From IMG/VR virus record IMGVR_UViG_3300024259_000155, positions 1 to 23,611 of that record: 23,611 nucleotides of DNA; one strand, given 5' to 3'. The notes beneath the pieces are model-generated. The model saw only the letters and a program-made list of their open reading frames with translations, ran no database searches and was not told the origin of the DNA. Numbering within the stretch: the first letter of the stretch is position 1; every line of letters begins with the position of its first letter. Positions 6,974 to 14,449 of this stretch are shown here, piece by piece. Origin of the DNA: a virus. Position numbers and translations under genes: made by a program.

Positions 6974-8185
6974 CTACTTCAAGACTGGAATGGTGGTGCA
7001 TCGGCAGTTGACGCTTTCAGATGCGGCGGCGAACTCACCGGGGCCGGGTGCAGTCTGCCCCGCGTTGTCCCCTGACGTCAGCGTGAACTCTTCGCCGGGG
7101 TTGACTTGCTGCCCGTCGAGGTCATCAGGGCCGCCGCCGGACCAATGGGTGGAGCGTGCGGCCCCATCCCGGGCAGACAGCCAGCCGACCTTGAACGACA
7201 CGCCCGCGTCAGCCGCAGCCGAGTAGGCGAGGTTCGAGCCCTTCGTCATCAGCTTGGTCGTCTCGGTCCGCGCAATCCGCAGCGCCCGGATCGGTGAGAA
7301 TGCGGGGTCACGGATGAGCCGCGCCTGAATGTCGTTGACTGACTCGCCTTGGAGTAGTCCCGACTGGACCGTCTTCGCGATCTGGCTCTTAGTGTACTGG
7401 TCGACGCCCGTGACCATGCGGGCAAGCTCTGCCTCTGCGGGGTCAAGCGTCGGGTTCCACACGATGTCATCGAGCCCGGCGCGGACCTGCTCATTCCACC
7501 CGAGGCGGAGGATGGCACGGACCCGCTGAACCCCGATGTGCTCGGCGGCGAGCTCGGCTTCCTTTGCGGTGTCGAGAACCACAGACATCTCGGAGGCGTT
7601 GAGCACCTGACGCACGACGAGACCCGAGACGGCCGCCTCTTTCGGCAGCACCTCGGCCAATCGTTCGACGGTCCGCTTGACACGGCCCTTCAGGTAGCCG
7701 ACCCAGCGTTGGCGGAGTCGGTTCTCTGCCGGTTTGTGGGCCCGCGTGATGAAGTCGACCCATGCCCGCGTGCGGCCCTCTGGCGTCGTCATGTCGGGGC
7801 GGTCGCTGGGGGCCTCGCGGACAAGGAACGAGAACGGCGAGCGGGTCACGACGACCGGCTTGGCTGCCTCGATTGCTCGGAGCGTGCGGCGGGCCCATGC
7901 TCGACCAGTCGCGCCGCCGTAGAGCAGCCACGCGCGGTCGGTCTTGTCGGCGCCCTCGAAGTAGCGGACCATGTGCCGGACGGTGTCGACGGTGACAACC
8001 TCGCCCGAGGTCAGGGCGTGGGCAACCTGACGCGACCGGAGCGACGCCGCGGTGTCCTCGTCCATGCCGGACGCCACAACAGCAGCAAGCGCCGACGGTG
8101 GCGACATGAAGTCGGGCACGGTCTCCGGCTCGGTCGGCATGTCTCGCGAGCAGCAGATCGGGGCAATGGCGTGGGCGGCACTCAC
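6974..8185 (-). CDS. MuF-like minor head protein
   Basis: A 403-aa protein starting with GTG in a GTGA overlap with the portal stop. Residues 295-403 are a typical phage Mu F-like head morphogenesis domain: PIRALRIARTETTKLM, a conserved Trp (VGWLSARDG), His347 in RSTHWSG, and the C-terminal SVNCRC motif. These proteins are packaged in small numbers and help early head assembly or DNA entry. Residues 31-100 carry a separate domain with VAHALTSGEVVTVDTVRHM and WLLYGGATGRAWA, a pattern I know from other phage head proteins. The MuF plus portal neighbourhood is standard. Start choice is supported by the overlap. Confidence 0.85.
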   Translation of the reverse strand: MSAAHAIAPICCSRDMPTEPETVPDFMSPPSALAAVVASGMDEDTAASLRSRQVAHALTSGEVVTVDTVRHMVRYFEGADKTDRAWLLYGGATGRAWARRTLRAIEAAKPVVVTRSPFSFLVREAPSDRPDMTTPEGRTRAWVDFITRAHKPAENRLRQRWVGYLKGRVKRTVERLAEVLPKEAAVSGLVVRQVLNASEMSVVLDTAKEAELAAEHIGVQRVRAILRLGWNEQVRAGLDDIVWNPTLDPAEAELARMVTGVDQYTKSQIAKTVQSGLLQGESVNDIQARLIRDPAFSPIRALRIARTETTKLMTKGSNLAYSAAADAGVSFKVGWLSARDGAARSTHWSGGGPDDLDGQQVNPGEEFTLTSGDNAGQTAPGPGEFAAASESVNCRCTTIPVLK

Positions 8186-9573
8186 GCTACGGACCGCTCA
8201 GCGCCGAATACGGTGATAGCAAAACGGGCCGCGTCCAGGCTGGCGATAGCGTCGGCCCTCAGCTCAGGGCTCACGATGTCGAGCCGCAGCACTTCGATCG
8301 CGGCGTCGAGCTCGTCGGCGGCCTCTCGGAGTGCGGCATCATCGACCGCCACGACAGCGACGGACGGAATGGCGCGGGCGTCGTCCTCGGGCGCGACGTC
8401 AACGACCTCGGCAACCTCGACCGTCTCGGGCATCCATAGATTTGCGGGCTGGTCGGTGAACCCTTCATAGGTCGCGGCCACCGCAGGATCGGCACCCATG
8501 TTGACCCACTGCTGCACGCGGTTGAGTGCCGCCCCTTGTGAGTCTTGGAGCGCGGGCACCTTGCTGTAGTCGTGCGAGACCGAGACGTTGTCATCCCACA
8601 TCTTCGCCAAACGGGTCCAGGCGTCGTCAAGCAGCGCCGACCGCGCCATATTCCGCGTCCAGTACGTGACCGCCTCTTGCTGAGCGGTAGCGAAGTTGGC
8701 CGCGTCGGGGATGCCCGCGATGGTCGGGGGAACGGCGAACACGGATAGCACCGTCTGCCGCGACCAAGTGCGGGATTCGAGCCCCTCCATGTCCTTCGGC
8801 GACCAGCCGATGACGTCGAGTTTGCCCGACCCGTCGAGGATAGCAACGCCTCCGTGGTTGTCGCTGAACACCTTGCGGAACGCGTCCTTGATGCCCTGGA
8901 CGATGCGCGGGTTCCACGTCGTTTTATCGTCGGTCGGACGGTAGACGGCGGCGGGTCGGCCCGTAGCTGCGGTGCGCGCCGTTGCCTTCGCCAGCTCCAA
9001 GTCGGCGTCAAGGTCGGGCGCCAGCGTCTTGATAGGACTCGTGCCCATCAGCCCGCGTGGGTCATCCTCCCAAGACAGGGAGCGGATGTGCAGCACGTCA
9101 GCGGCGTCGTAGATGACGGACGCGCCGCCGGTATCGTACTCCCAGCCGAGGAGCCCAGACGGCCCGGGGATGGCCTTCATGCGTGCAGGGTGGAGCCGCC
9201 GCAATCCGACGGGCAGATTGCGCACGCCCCGCAGAATCAGAACGTAGGCGTTCGCGGCCAACGTCAGGTCGGCGGTAATCTGCATCTGGAACACACGCCC
9301 CGAGATGCCGCCGCCCGGGTTCGCGATCAGGTCGGTCGCCGGGTGGCTCTCCAGCCGTTCAGGCTCGCCGTTCGTGGTCGCCGATGCCACCAGCGGCAGG
9401 CTCGCCAAGTCCTCGGCGATGCGGGATACGCAGACATGCACCCACGGGTTGACCGCGTACGAGTACCACGCCCGTTTTGGGGAGTAGCCCGGCGCGGTCG
9501 GTCCGCCCGAGGCGAAGTCGGAGCCGCTCGTGTAGTTGTCCGGCGTGGGCTCGGTGACGTTGACGAGGCGCAT
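8182..9573 (-). CDS. HK97-family portal protein
   Basis: The dodecameric portal through which DNA enters the head. The segment RAWYSYAVNPWVHVCVSRIA and following EDLASLPLV is the typical N-terminal portal signature; further on are LLGWEYDTGGASVIYDAADV and VFAVPPTIAGIPD, the usual clip/wing region. The start is uncertain. ATG 9573 (463 aa) has no clear Shine-Dalgarno. TTG 9642 and GTG 9672 in the same frame would add 23 and 33 residues and would overlap the conserved upstream element, and the added segment RPNWLSRATLATLRAM looks helical and could belong to the protein. The gene is followed by the MuF gene in a GTGA overlap. The C-terminus is Asp/Glu/Ala rich. Confidence 0.85.
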   Translation of the reverse strand: MRLVNVTEPTPDNYTSGSDFASGGPTAPGYSPKRAWYSYAVNPWVHVCVSRIAEDLASLPLVASATTNGEPERLESHPATDLIANPGGGISGRVFQMQITADLTLAANAYVLILRGVRNLPVGLRRLHPARMKAIPGPSGLLGWEYDTGGASVIYDAADVLHIRSLSWEDDPRGLMGTSPIKTLAPDLDADLELAKATARTAATGRPAAVYRPTDDKTTWNPRIVQGIKDAFRKVFSDNHGGVAILDGSGKLDVIGWSPKDMEGLESRTWSRQTVLSVFAVPPTIAGIPDAANFATAQQEAVTYWTRNMARSALLDDAWTRLAKMWDDNVSVSHDYSKVPALQDSQGAALNRVQQWVNMGADPAVAATYEGFTDQPANLWMPETVEVAEVVDVAPEDDARAIPSVAVVAVDDAALREAADELDAAIEVLRLDIVSPELRADAIASLDAARFAITVFGAERSVA

Positions 9574-9629
9574 AGCTCGAAGCGTCGCGAGCGTTGCGCG
9601 GCTGAGCCAGTTCGGGCGAGTAGTGACGA

Positions 9630-9672
9630 TGTCGTGTGTCAAAATGGAACACCCTGCTCCAGAATGTACCAC
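9630..9672 (-). promoter_or_regulatory. Conserved 22-bp element upstream of portal gene
   Basis: Positions 9630-9651 match 6076-6097 upstream of the capsid gene in 20 of 22 bases; the minus-strand core here is TGTTCCATTTTGACACAC. A degenerate second copy lies 20 bp further upstream (9659-9672), matching in 10 of 14 bases. As before capsid, the core contains TTGACA, but no convincing -10 box is visible at 16-18 bp. Function as a promoter or protein-binding site is inferred from conservation in front of two key head genes. Confidence 0.7.
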
Positions 9673-9681
9673 GTCAATCGG

Positions 9682-10452
9682 TCAGGGGCTAACGCGCCAC
9701 CGCACCGCCGGCATCTCATCCCACGGATGCACCACCAAAACGAGCCGCTCCGCGTCCAAGACCGCCAGCCGTGCCCTGCGCGTGAACCCCAACCCCTCGG
9801 GCTTCGGCGGCGCTACGTTGACGGTCTCGACCTCGAACGCGGGCCAGCCCCACGCGCGCCCAACATCAGCCAGCCCGGCGGCCATCTGGTCGGAGTGGAC
9901 GAAGGCGTCGGGTAGAACCATCTCGTCGTGTCGCTCGATGAGGTCAGCGATGCTCCACCCCCAGCACTCGCGCGGGTAATGGTGGTGGACGTATGCCCAT
10001 GTGAGCAGGCCGCACGCCCTCTGGGTCATCCACCGCCCTGGCGCGGGCTCTCCCGATATCTTGGGCCATGCCGCAACCTTGGGCCACGCGTCGAGGTCAG
10101 CGCCCACGCGCGCCGGGCCGCGGGCCCCTCTCAGGTACCTGCCCCACGTCCCTGCCACGTCGTCGCAGTCGGTTAGGCCGCCCGTCCAGTAGTCGAGCCG
10201 GTCAGCGCCGCCCTTGGGGCCCGCTCTGAACCAGTGCCAGAAGTGGGAGACGTGCCACGCCAGCGGGTGGCGGACGCTCGACAACGTGTGGCGGGTGCGT
10301 GGGAAGTCGGCAAGCCACGTATGCGACGGCCCCGGGGCCACGGTCACGAGTCCCGCGGACACCATGGTTCGCTCCATCGTCGTCGACCCGGACTTGGGCA
10401 CGCGGCACACGGTCAGGTCGTCACCGAGCAGCAAGGGCCACCTCGTCGTCAT
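9682..10452 (-). CDS. Putative PAPS-dependent sulfotransferase
   Basis: The ATG at 10452 gives 256 aa and overlaps the large terminase end by 32 bases; no clear ribosome site is visible. Residues 14-24 (TVCRVPKSGST) match the 5'-phosphosulfate-binding loop 'PK.GST' of sulfotransferases, and residues 59-70 (SVRHPLAWHVSH) match the 3'-phosphate-binding 'R.P...H.S' motif. Such enzymes transfer sulfate from PAPS to carbohydrate, lipid or protein hydroxyls. The region between (DAWPKVAAWP, WAYVHHHYP) is Trp/His rich. It is an extra gene inside an otherwise standard packaging-head cassette. The natural acceptor cannot be read from sequence; host surface glycan or a virion component are possibilities. 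Confidence 0.72.
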   Translation of the reverse strand: MTTRWPLLLGDDLTVCRVPKSGSTTMERTMVSAGLVTVAPGPSHTWLADFPRTRHTLSSVRHPLAWHVSHFWHWFRAGPKGGADRLDYWTGGLTDCDDVAGTWGRYLRGARGPARVGADLDAWPKVAAWPKISGEPAPGRWMTQRACGLLTWAYVHHHYPRECWGWSIADLIERHDEMVLPDAFVHSDQMAAGLADVGRAWGWPAFEVETVNVAPPKPEGLGFTRRARLAVLDAERLVLVVHPWDEMPAVRWRVSP

Positions 10453-12208
10453 CGCGGATTGGTTGAGTCCAGCCCGCGAGCCGCAACCCGTATGCCAGAT
10501 AGCGCAGGGCATCCCACGCGTGGTCGTCGCCCCGTACTGCGGTCTCGTCCTTCTTGCGTTCGTCCCACGTCAGGTTTTCCATCTCGCGGATCGTGTTCGT
10601 GCAGCAGTCGTGAAAGACGATGTGAGGCTTTCCCTCGACGTCAAGCTGTATCAGGTCGTCGAGCGCGTCGAAGCTGGCGCGGCGGTTCTTGCGCGCGACC
10701 GTGGTTTGGATGTCGAAGTCGTGGGCGAGCGTGCCCCGGGAGTCCAGGCCCTCGGGGTCGGCCCATCGCACATAGGGCTCTTCCTCGCTCCGCCCTGACC
10801 CGCTGCACTCGGGGCAGACCTTGCCGTCCTTCGTGGTCTTGCCACTGGCTGCGGACATTCTCCAGCGCCACCAAGCATCAGACCCGATCTCGTGCGGTTG
10901 GCACTCGTCGCACCCTTCAGCGTCCCAGATGGCGCGGGCATGGTCGCGGATCAGTGTGTCGGCTTGGTAGTGCTCGCGGTAGACGTGGACCACGCCGTCG
11001 GACTGGTCGAGGGCTGCCCAGACGTGGACGAACGGGGCCCGCGTCCCGAAGTCGATGGAGCCGAATGTGGGCCACTCCTTGGGCGGCGTGAATGACTCGA
11101 CGACGTGGTTAGCGCGCTCGAACTCGGGGTGTACCGCGCCCTCCAGCGCCGTGATGACGCCACGTTGACGGGCGAGGCGGATCCGCTCGCCGTACCGGGC
11201 CAGCCGCTTCAAGACTGAATGCCGCGGGACAAACGGGTTGTCGAGCGCGTCCAAGTGCAGCACGAGAACGTCGGCGCGTGGGTGGCGAACGTGCGACTCA
11301 AGGAGCGGAGTCCAGCCCCGAAGCGGCGTCATGCTGAACAGCATCCAGCCGTCGAAGTCGGTCAGCCGCGCGTCGAGCTCCTCAACGATTCCGTCGGTGT
11401 CGCCCCCGTCCGGCTCTTCATCGGGCCACACGACACGAGCAGCGGCACCCTGCATTGACCGGCGCCCCTGGTCGACTGACTTGCAGATGACCGCGGCGCC
11501 GTTGCACTTGGCATCCGCCTGCCCGTTGCCGTTCCAGTTGTAGTATTTCGCGGCGTCGGGCATGTACCGCGTGATCTTCGGCCTGACGTACTGCTTCGAG
11601 TCGTTCGAGGTCAGGGCGACGGCGTACCCGAGGCCGGGCCCGGTCGGTAGCCGTCGCTCCGGCACGAGGGCGAGGTCAATACCGTTCTCGTTGCACCATG
11701 ACACCACGTCGGGATGGTCGCGCCCGAGGCACACGGCTGTGACTACCTGCGCGGCGCCCTCGCTCTTGCCGGTCCGGTTGCCCCCCAGGATGAAGACCCG
11801 GTCAGCGTCGGAGTACAGCGAGCGCATCACAGCCAACCGCTGGCTCGTCCGCGCCTCCCGCACACCGCAATCGGGGCACTCGTGGACCTGAGCAACGCCC
11901 GTCCATGTCATCTCGGGGCCGTCCCACTGCTTCAGAACGGGCGACCACTCGCCACACTGGAGGCACCGAGGCGCCCATAGCCGAGCGTGTGCGAGCGGGT
12001 GCTTCGCCCTGTGCTCTGCCGTCTCGGTGGCCCATCCGTTGACAGCGTCGATGGCGGTGGCGACCTCGGGATCCTTCTCGTCCTCGGGCGTCAGCGAGTC
12101 GAGCCACGCCAGCGCGTGGTCGGTGGACTCGTGGATGGTCTCCGCCGCCAGGAACGCCCGCAGGTGCGCGTGTTTGTCAGCGACAGGCTCGGCTACCGCG
12201 ACGCTCAC
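10421..12208 (-). CDS. terL: Terminase large subunit
   Basis: The DNA-packaging motor, 595 aa from the GTG at 12208, which overlaps the small terminase stop as GTGA. The ATPase domain has Walker A GGNRTGKS (142-149), Walker B VVWPDEE (259-265) and coupling motif SMT (292-294). The nuclease domain has SIDFGT with Asp386, and the C-terminal GDDHAWDALRYLAYGL with Asp561/562/566. Two Cys clusters stand out: CLQC (82-85) with CPDC (111-114) before the ATPase, and CDEC (433-436) with CPECSGSG (465-472) inside the nuclease half. Both look like zinc ribbons. The frame is open further upstream to 12517 but that region is the shadow of the small subunit gene. Confidence 0.93.
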   Translation of the reverse strand: MSVAVAEPVADKHAHLRAFLAAETIHESTDHALAWLDSLTPEDEKDPEVATAIDAVNGWATETAEHRAKHPLAHARLWAPRCLQCGEWSPVLKQWDGPEMTWTGVAQVHECPDCGVREARTSQRLAVMRSLYSDADRVFILGGNRTGKSEGAAQVVTAVCLGRDHPDVVSWCNENGIDLALVPERRLPTGPGLGYAVALTSNDSKQYVRPKITRYMPDAAKYYNWNGNGQADAKCNGAAVICKSVDQGRRSMQGAAARVVWPDEEPDGGDTDGIVEELDARLTDFDGWMLFSMTPLRGWTPLLESHVRHPRADVLVLHLDALDNPFVPRHSVLKRLARYGERIRLARQRGVITALEGAVHPEFERANHVVESFTPPKEWPTFGSIDFGTRAPFVHVWAALDQSDGVVHVYREHYQADTLIRDHARAIWDAEGCDECQPHEIGSDAWWRWRMSAASGKTTKDGKVCPECSGSGRSEEEPYVRWADPEGLDSRGTLAHDFDIQTTVARKNRRASFDALDDLIQLDVEGKPHIVFHDCCTNTIREMENLTWDERKKDETAVRGDDHAWDALRYLAYGLRLAGWTQPIRDDDEVALAAR

Positions 12209-12636
12209 CCGGACTTGACCAGCCGCAGCCCTTGGACCTTGCCGCGCGCGTTGTCCTTGCCGACGGCCGGGGTGCGCTCGGTGGTGTCCTTGGTTTCGAC
12301 TGCGGACGACTTCGGGATCTTGAACCGGTCGAGGATGCTGTTGGCCGCGGCCTGCCGCTCTCCTGACTTGTCGGCGTCGCGCATCTCCTCGCCGAGAACG
12401 CCGATGGCTTCGGCAATGAGTGCACGGCCGTGGGTGAGCGCTTCGTCCATGAGCGACTGTAGCCCGGCCTCCAGGGCGTCGTTGAACTCGGGCTGTAGCC
12501 TCCACTTGCGCAGGCACGCGACAGACACTCCCGCGAGTTCTGCCGCTTCGCCGTAGCTTTTTCGCGCAAGGATGGCGCTTAGGGCGGTGATCTGCCCGGG
12601 GCTAAGGTTCGTACTTTCCTTGACTTTTGCGCTCAC
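12205..12636 (-). CDS. terS: Terminase small subunit
   Basis: A 143-aa protein that should recognise phage DNA and hand it to the large subunit. Residues 10-50 contain a helix-turn-helix, with LSPGQITALSAILARKSYGEAAELAGVS-type spacing and the recognition helix VACLRKWRLQPEF, as in phBC6A51-type small terminases. A helical oligomerisation core (MDEALTHGRALIAEAIGV) and a basic Lys/Arg-rich tail follow. It starts with GTG in a GTGA overlap with the exported hypothetical protein and ends in a GTGA overlap with terL. Call by HTH, size and adjacency. Confidence 0.82.
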   Translation of the reverse strand: MSAKVKESTNLSPGQITALSAILARKSYGEAAELAGVSVACLRKWRLQPEFNDALEAGLQSLMDEALTHGRALIAEAIGVLGEEMRDADKSGERQAAANSILDRFKIPKSSAVETKDTTERTPAVGKDNARGKVQGLRLVKSG

Positions 12637-13037
12637 CTGCCCCCCAGCCCAGCCGCCAGCCCTTCAGCCTCCGACGCAGTCATCTCGACCACGACGTGAC
12701 GCTTGACGAGCGGTGCCAGTGTCATCAGAACTTTATCGCCTGCAACAGTCAATCCGAAGCCGCACGCGCTCGACCCGAGGCCCTGAGCCGCGGCGTACGG
12801 GGCCGTGTCGTTGAGGCCCACAACCTGACCGGATGTGCCCTCGCGAGCCATTGCCGCGGCCGTCGAGAATGCCGCCGCCTGCGTGCCCCACCGCTGAGAT
12901 CCCGCGAGGTGACACACGGTCGGCTTGCGTGCGTCAGTGTCGACGGCGAGGACGCATAGCCAGCGGTTGCACTCGGCCCGCGCCTTGGGTGGCGTGGTCG
13001 CGAGGGCGGTGGCGAGGAGCAGGGCGATGGTGCTCAT
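12633..13037 (-). CDS. Hypothetical exported protein
   Basis: A 134-aa protein with an N-terminal signal-peptide-like segment MSTIALLLATALATTPP followed by KARA and then Cys. The n-region is short and has no Lys/Arg before the hydrophobic run, so it is not canonical. The mature part has four Cys (AECNRWLC, TVCHLAG, SSACGFG) and ends in LAAGLGGR. No known family is recognised. It begins and ends in 4-nt overlaps (ATGA with the upstream gene, GTGA into terS), so it belongs to the same transcript. Export and disulfide formation are inferences. Confidence 0.65.
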   Translation of the reverse strand: MSTIALLLATALATTPPKARAECNRWLCVLAVDTDARKPTVCHLAGSQRWGTQAAAFSTAAAMAREGTSGQVVGLNDTAPYAAAQGLGSSACGFGLTVAGDKVLMTLAPLVKRHVVVEMTASEAEGLAAGLGGR

Positions 13038-13324
13038 GGGGTCAGTGTAGCCGATTCCGGCCCCTTCTCGCTGTTGCCTGCCTCCCCCCGCAACCTGTCC
13101 CCCAACTCCGTCCCCACCGTCCCAAACCCCGCGGCCTCGGTCGTCAGGCGCTCGACTTCATCAGCGAGCCAGCGGACCCCTTTGCGCGTCTTGACCACGT
13201 CGTTGGGCGTCATGCGGTGGTGAAGGCATCTGCACCCGCCGTTCGTGCCCATGCCCCTATGGACACCTGGGACAAGCAGGACGCAGGCGTTGTCACTGCA
13301 TCGGTGTGGGTTCTGGGCGCTCAC
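13034..13324 (-). CDS. Small Cys/His-rich protein, possible zinc-binding
   Basis: Taken from the GTG at 13324, where a GTGA overlap joins it to the preceding gene; 96 aa. Residues 9-36 contain Cys9, Cys14, Cys31, Cys33 and His35-His36 in the sequence HRCSDNAC ... TNGGCRCLHH. Such spacing would suit a single metal site. Similar 'GTNG.CRCL' segments occur in small phage proteins of unknown role, as far as I recall. The C-terminal half (RWLADEVERLTTEA) is helical. An ATG at 13345 is a weaker start, overlapping the upstream gene by 25 bases. Confidence 0.65.
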   Translation of the reverse strand: MSAQNPHRCSDNACVLLVPGVHRGMGTNGGCRCLHHRMTPNDVVKTRKGVRWLADEVERLTTEAAGFGTVGTELGDRLRGEAGNSEKGPESATLTP

Positions 13325-13836
13325 GTTGCCTCCATTGAGGCCCACCGCATCCAGTGCGGCCTGAGTCTGCTGTTGATGTCATCGAGCTCGGTCGTCAGGC
13401 GCTCGATCTCGGCCTCAAGTTCTGCGATCCGCCTGTCCTTGACGCTGATGATGTACTCGGCATCACGGGCGACCTCTGCGGCTGATTCCTTGTGCTGGGA
13501 TTGGAACGTGCCGATGGTGGGGCCGCCAGCAATGAACCGCTGCGGGTAGTTGTCCGCCCTCGCGCTGCGGAGCATGTCCGTCGTCGCGTCGCCCAGAACG
13601 GTCAGGCGCTCGATCTCGGCGGCCTGGGTGGCGATGAGGTTGGCCATTGCGGGGGCGACGAGCAGTAGTCCTGCGAGCCGGTCGGGGCAGTCGTCTACCA
13701 CCGTGTACTTGCCGTGTACTCCACTGTACTCCAGCCGCGTATCCTCGTCGTTCTCCGCCGCACATGCTCGGAGTACGCCGCCAAATACGGCAGCGTGCAT
13801 AGCCACCTCGGCCGGTGTGATTGGGGGCGTGGTCAT
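13321..13836 (-). CDS. Hypothetical coiled-coil protein
   Basis: A 171-aa protein whose ATG overlaps the antitoxin-like gene stop (ATGA). An N-terminal half of mixed composition (PAEVAMHAAVFGGVLRAC) is followed by a long heptad-like region, DRRIAELEAEIERLTTELDD, in the last 40 residues. A shorter coiled-coil segment, TQAAEIERLTVLGDA, is in the middle. The RIAELEAEIERLTTEL type of repeat is common in short phage proteins of unknown function. It does not resemble RelE, Doc or other toxins that partner Phd/YefM. Confidence 0.68.
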   Translation of the reverse strand: MTTPPITPAEVAMHAAVFGGVLRACAAENDEDTRLEYSGVHGKYTVVDDCPDRLAGLLLVAPAMANLIATQAAEIERLTVLGDATTDMLRSARADNYPQRFIAGGPTIGTFQSQHKESAAEVARDAEYIISVKDRRIAELEAEIERLTTELDDINSRLRPHWMRWASMEAT

Positions 13837-14114
13837 GGCTTCACCTCCATCAGCTTCGATGCCACGTTGACCAGCCCGGCGAGCGCCTCTGGCAACGTCA
13901 CCCGTTCACCATCGACGTACGCCGCATCCCCAAGCAGTTCGTAGCAGCGGTCGACGTCGTCCAACCGCTCCAAATCCTCAAGCGGCACCACAGCCACCAA
14001 CGGCCGGCGGTGCGAGGTCACGACGTAGCGCGTGCGATTGGTGGCGACGTCCATGAACGCATCGCCACCGGAGCGGCGGAGGTTGGCCATGGTGATGGTT
14101 TTGGGGGTGGTCAT
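13833..14114 (-). CDS. Phd/YefM-like antitoxin domain protein
   Basis: The ATG at 14114 overlaps the preceding stop as ATGA, giving 93 aa; longer in-frame starts run into the upstream gene. The N-terminal half, with ITMANLRRSGGDAFMDVA and RYVVTSHRRPLVAVVPLEDLE, fits the Phd/YefM fold: a DNA-binding beta-helix segment with '[IV]T..GRP.AV[LV]' followed by 'P.E..E.L'. The C-terminal half is acidic and leucine-rich, as in toxin-neutralising tails. Known family members repress their own operon and neutralise a toxin. No toxin-like gene is adjacent. It may be a lone antitoxin or DNA-binding regulator. Confidence 0.72.
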   Translation of the reverse strand: MTTPKTITMANLRRSGGDAFMDVATNRTRYVVTSHRRPLVAVVPLEDLERLDDVDRCYELLGDAAYVDGERVTLPEALAGLVNVASKLMEVKP

Positions 14115-14449
14115 GGGGACACCTCGGGTGCTTTTGCGTTCTCGTCGACAAGCCGCAGGATCTCGCGCAACACCGCGAACGGGATCGGGACTGTCACAGG
14201 CATGTCGTAGGACTCGTAGCCGTCGCTGGACCGTGAGCAGCCGAGGACGTCCAGTGTGCCGTCTTCCGTGTCGATGGTGAGTTCGTAGTCGGTGTCCGTG
14301 TGCGAGATGTCGACGTCGAGGTTTCCGGGCTTGCTCCATGACCAGACCTTCATCGTCCACAACTGGTGAGTCCATACGCGGTTGCCGTGCTCGTCGGTGA
14401 CCCATGTGTGGTCGCCCCCTGCCGCCGGGGTCTCGTCGGTGGGGGTCAT
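14111..14449 (-). CDS. Hypothetical protein
   Basis: A 112-aa protein with ATGA overlaps at both ends. It is acidic and beta-rich: WTHQLWTMKVWSWSKPG, then DVDISHTDTDYELTIDTEDG, and a C-terminal helix VLREILRLVDENA. I do not recognise the family. Codon use is GC-rich at third positions like its neighbours, and the tight overlaps support it being real. Confidence 0.6.
   Translation of the reverse strand: MTPTDETPAAGGDHTWVTDEHGNRVWTHQLWTMKVWSWSKPGNLDVDISHTDTDYELTIDTEDGTLDVLGCSRSSDGYESYDMPVTVPIPFAVLREILRLVDENAKAPEVSP

Noticed and set aside
4275-7226. A 983-codon plus-strand open frame across the capsid and protease genes
   Set aside because: It is antisense to clearly identified head genes. GC-rich codon use on the minus strand removes stop codons from this complementary frame, and its Arg/Gly/Val-heavy composition matches no protein.
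10234-11091. 285-codon plus-strand frame across the sulfotransferase/terL junction
   Set aside because: Arg/Pro-rich shadow frame antisense to terL; no motif.
12209-12517. Extension of the large terminase N-terminus to 12517
   Set aside because: The extra 103 residues are Arg/His/Gln-rich shadow sequence of the small terminase gene. The GTGA overlap at 12205-12208 gives a natural start.
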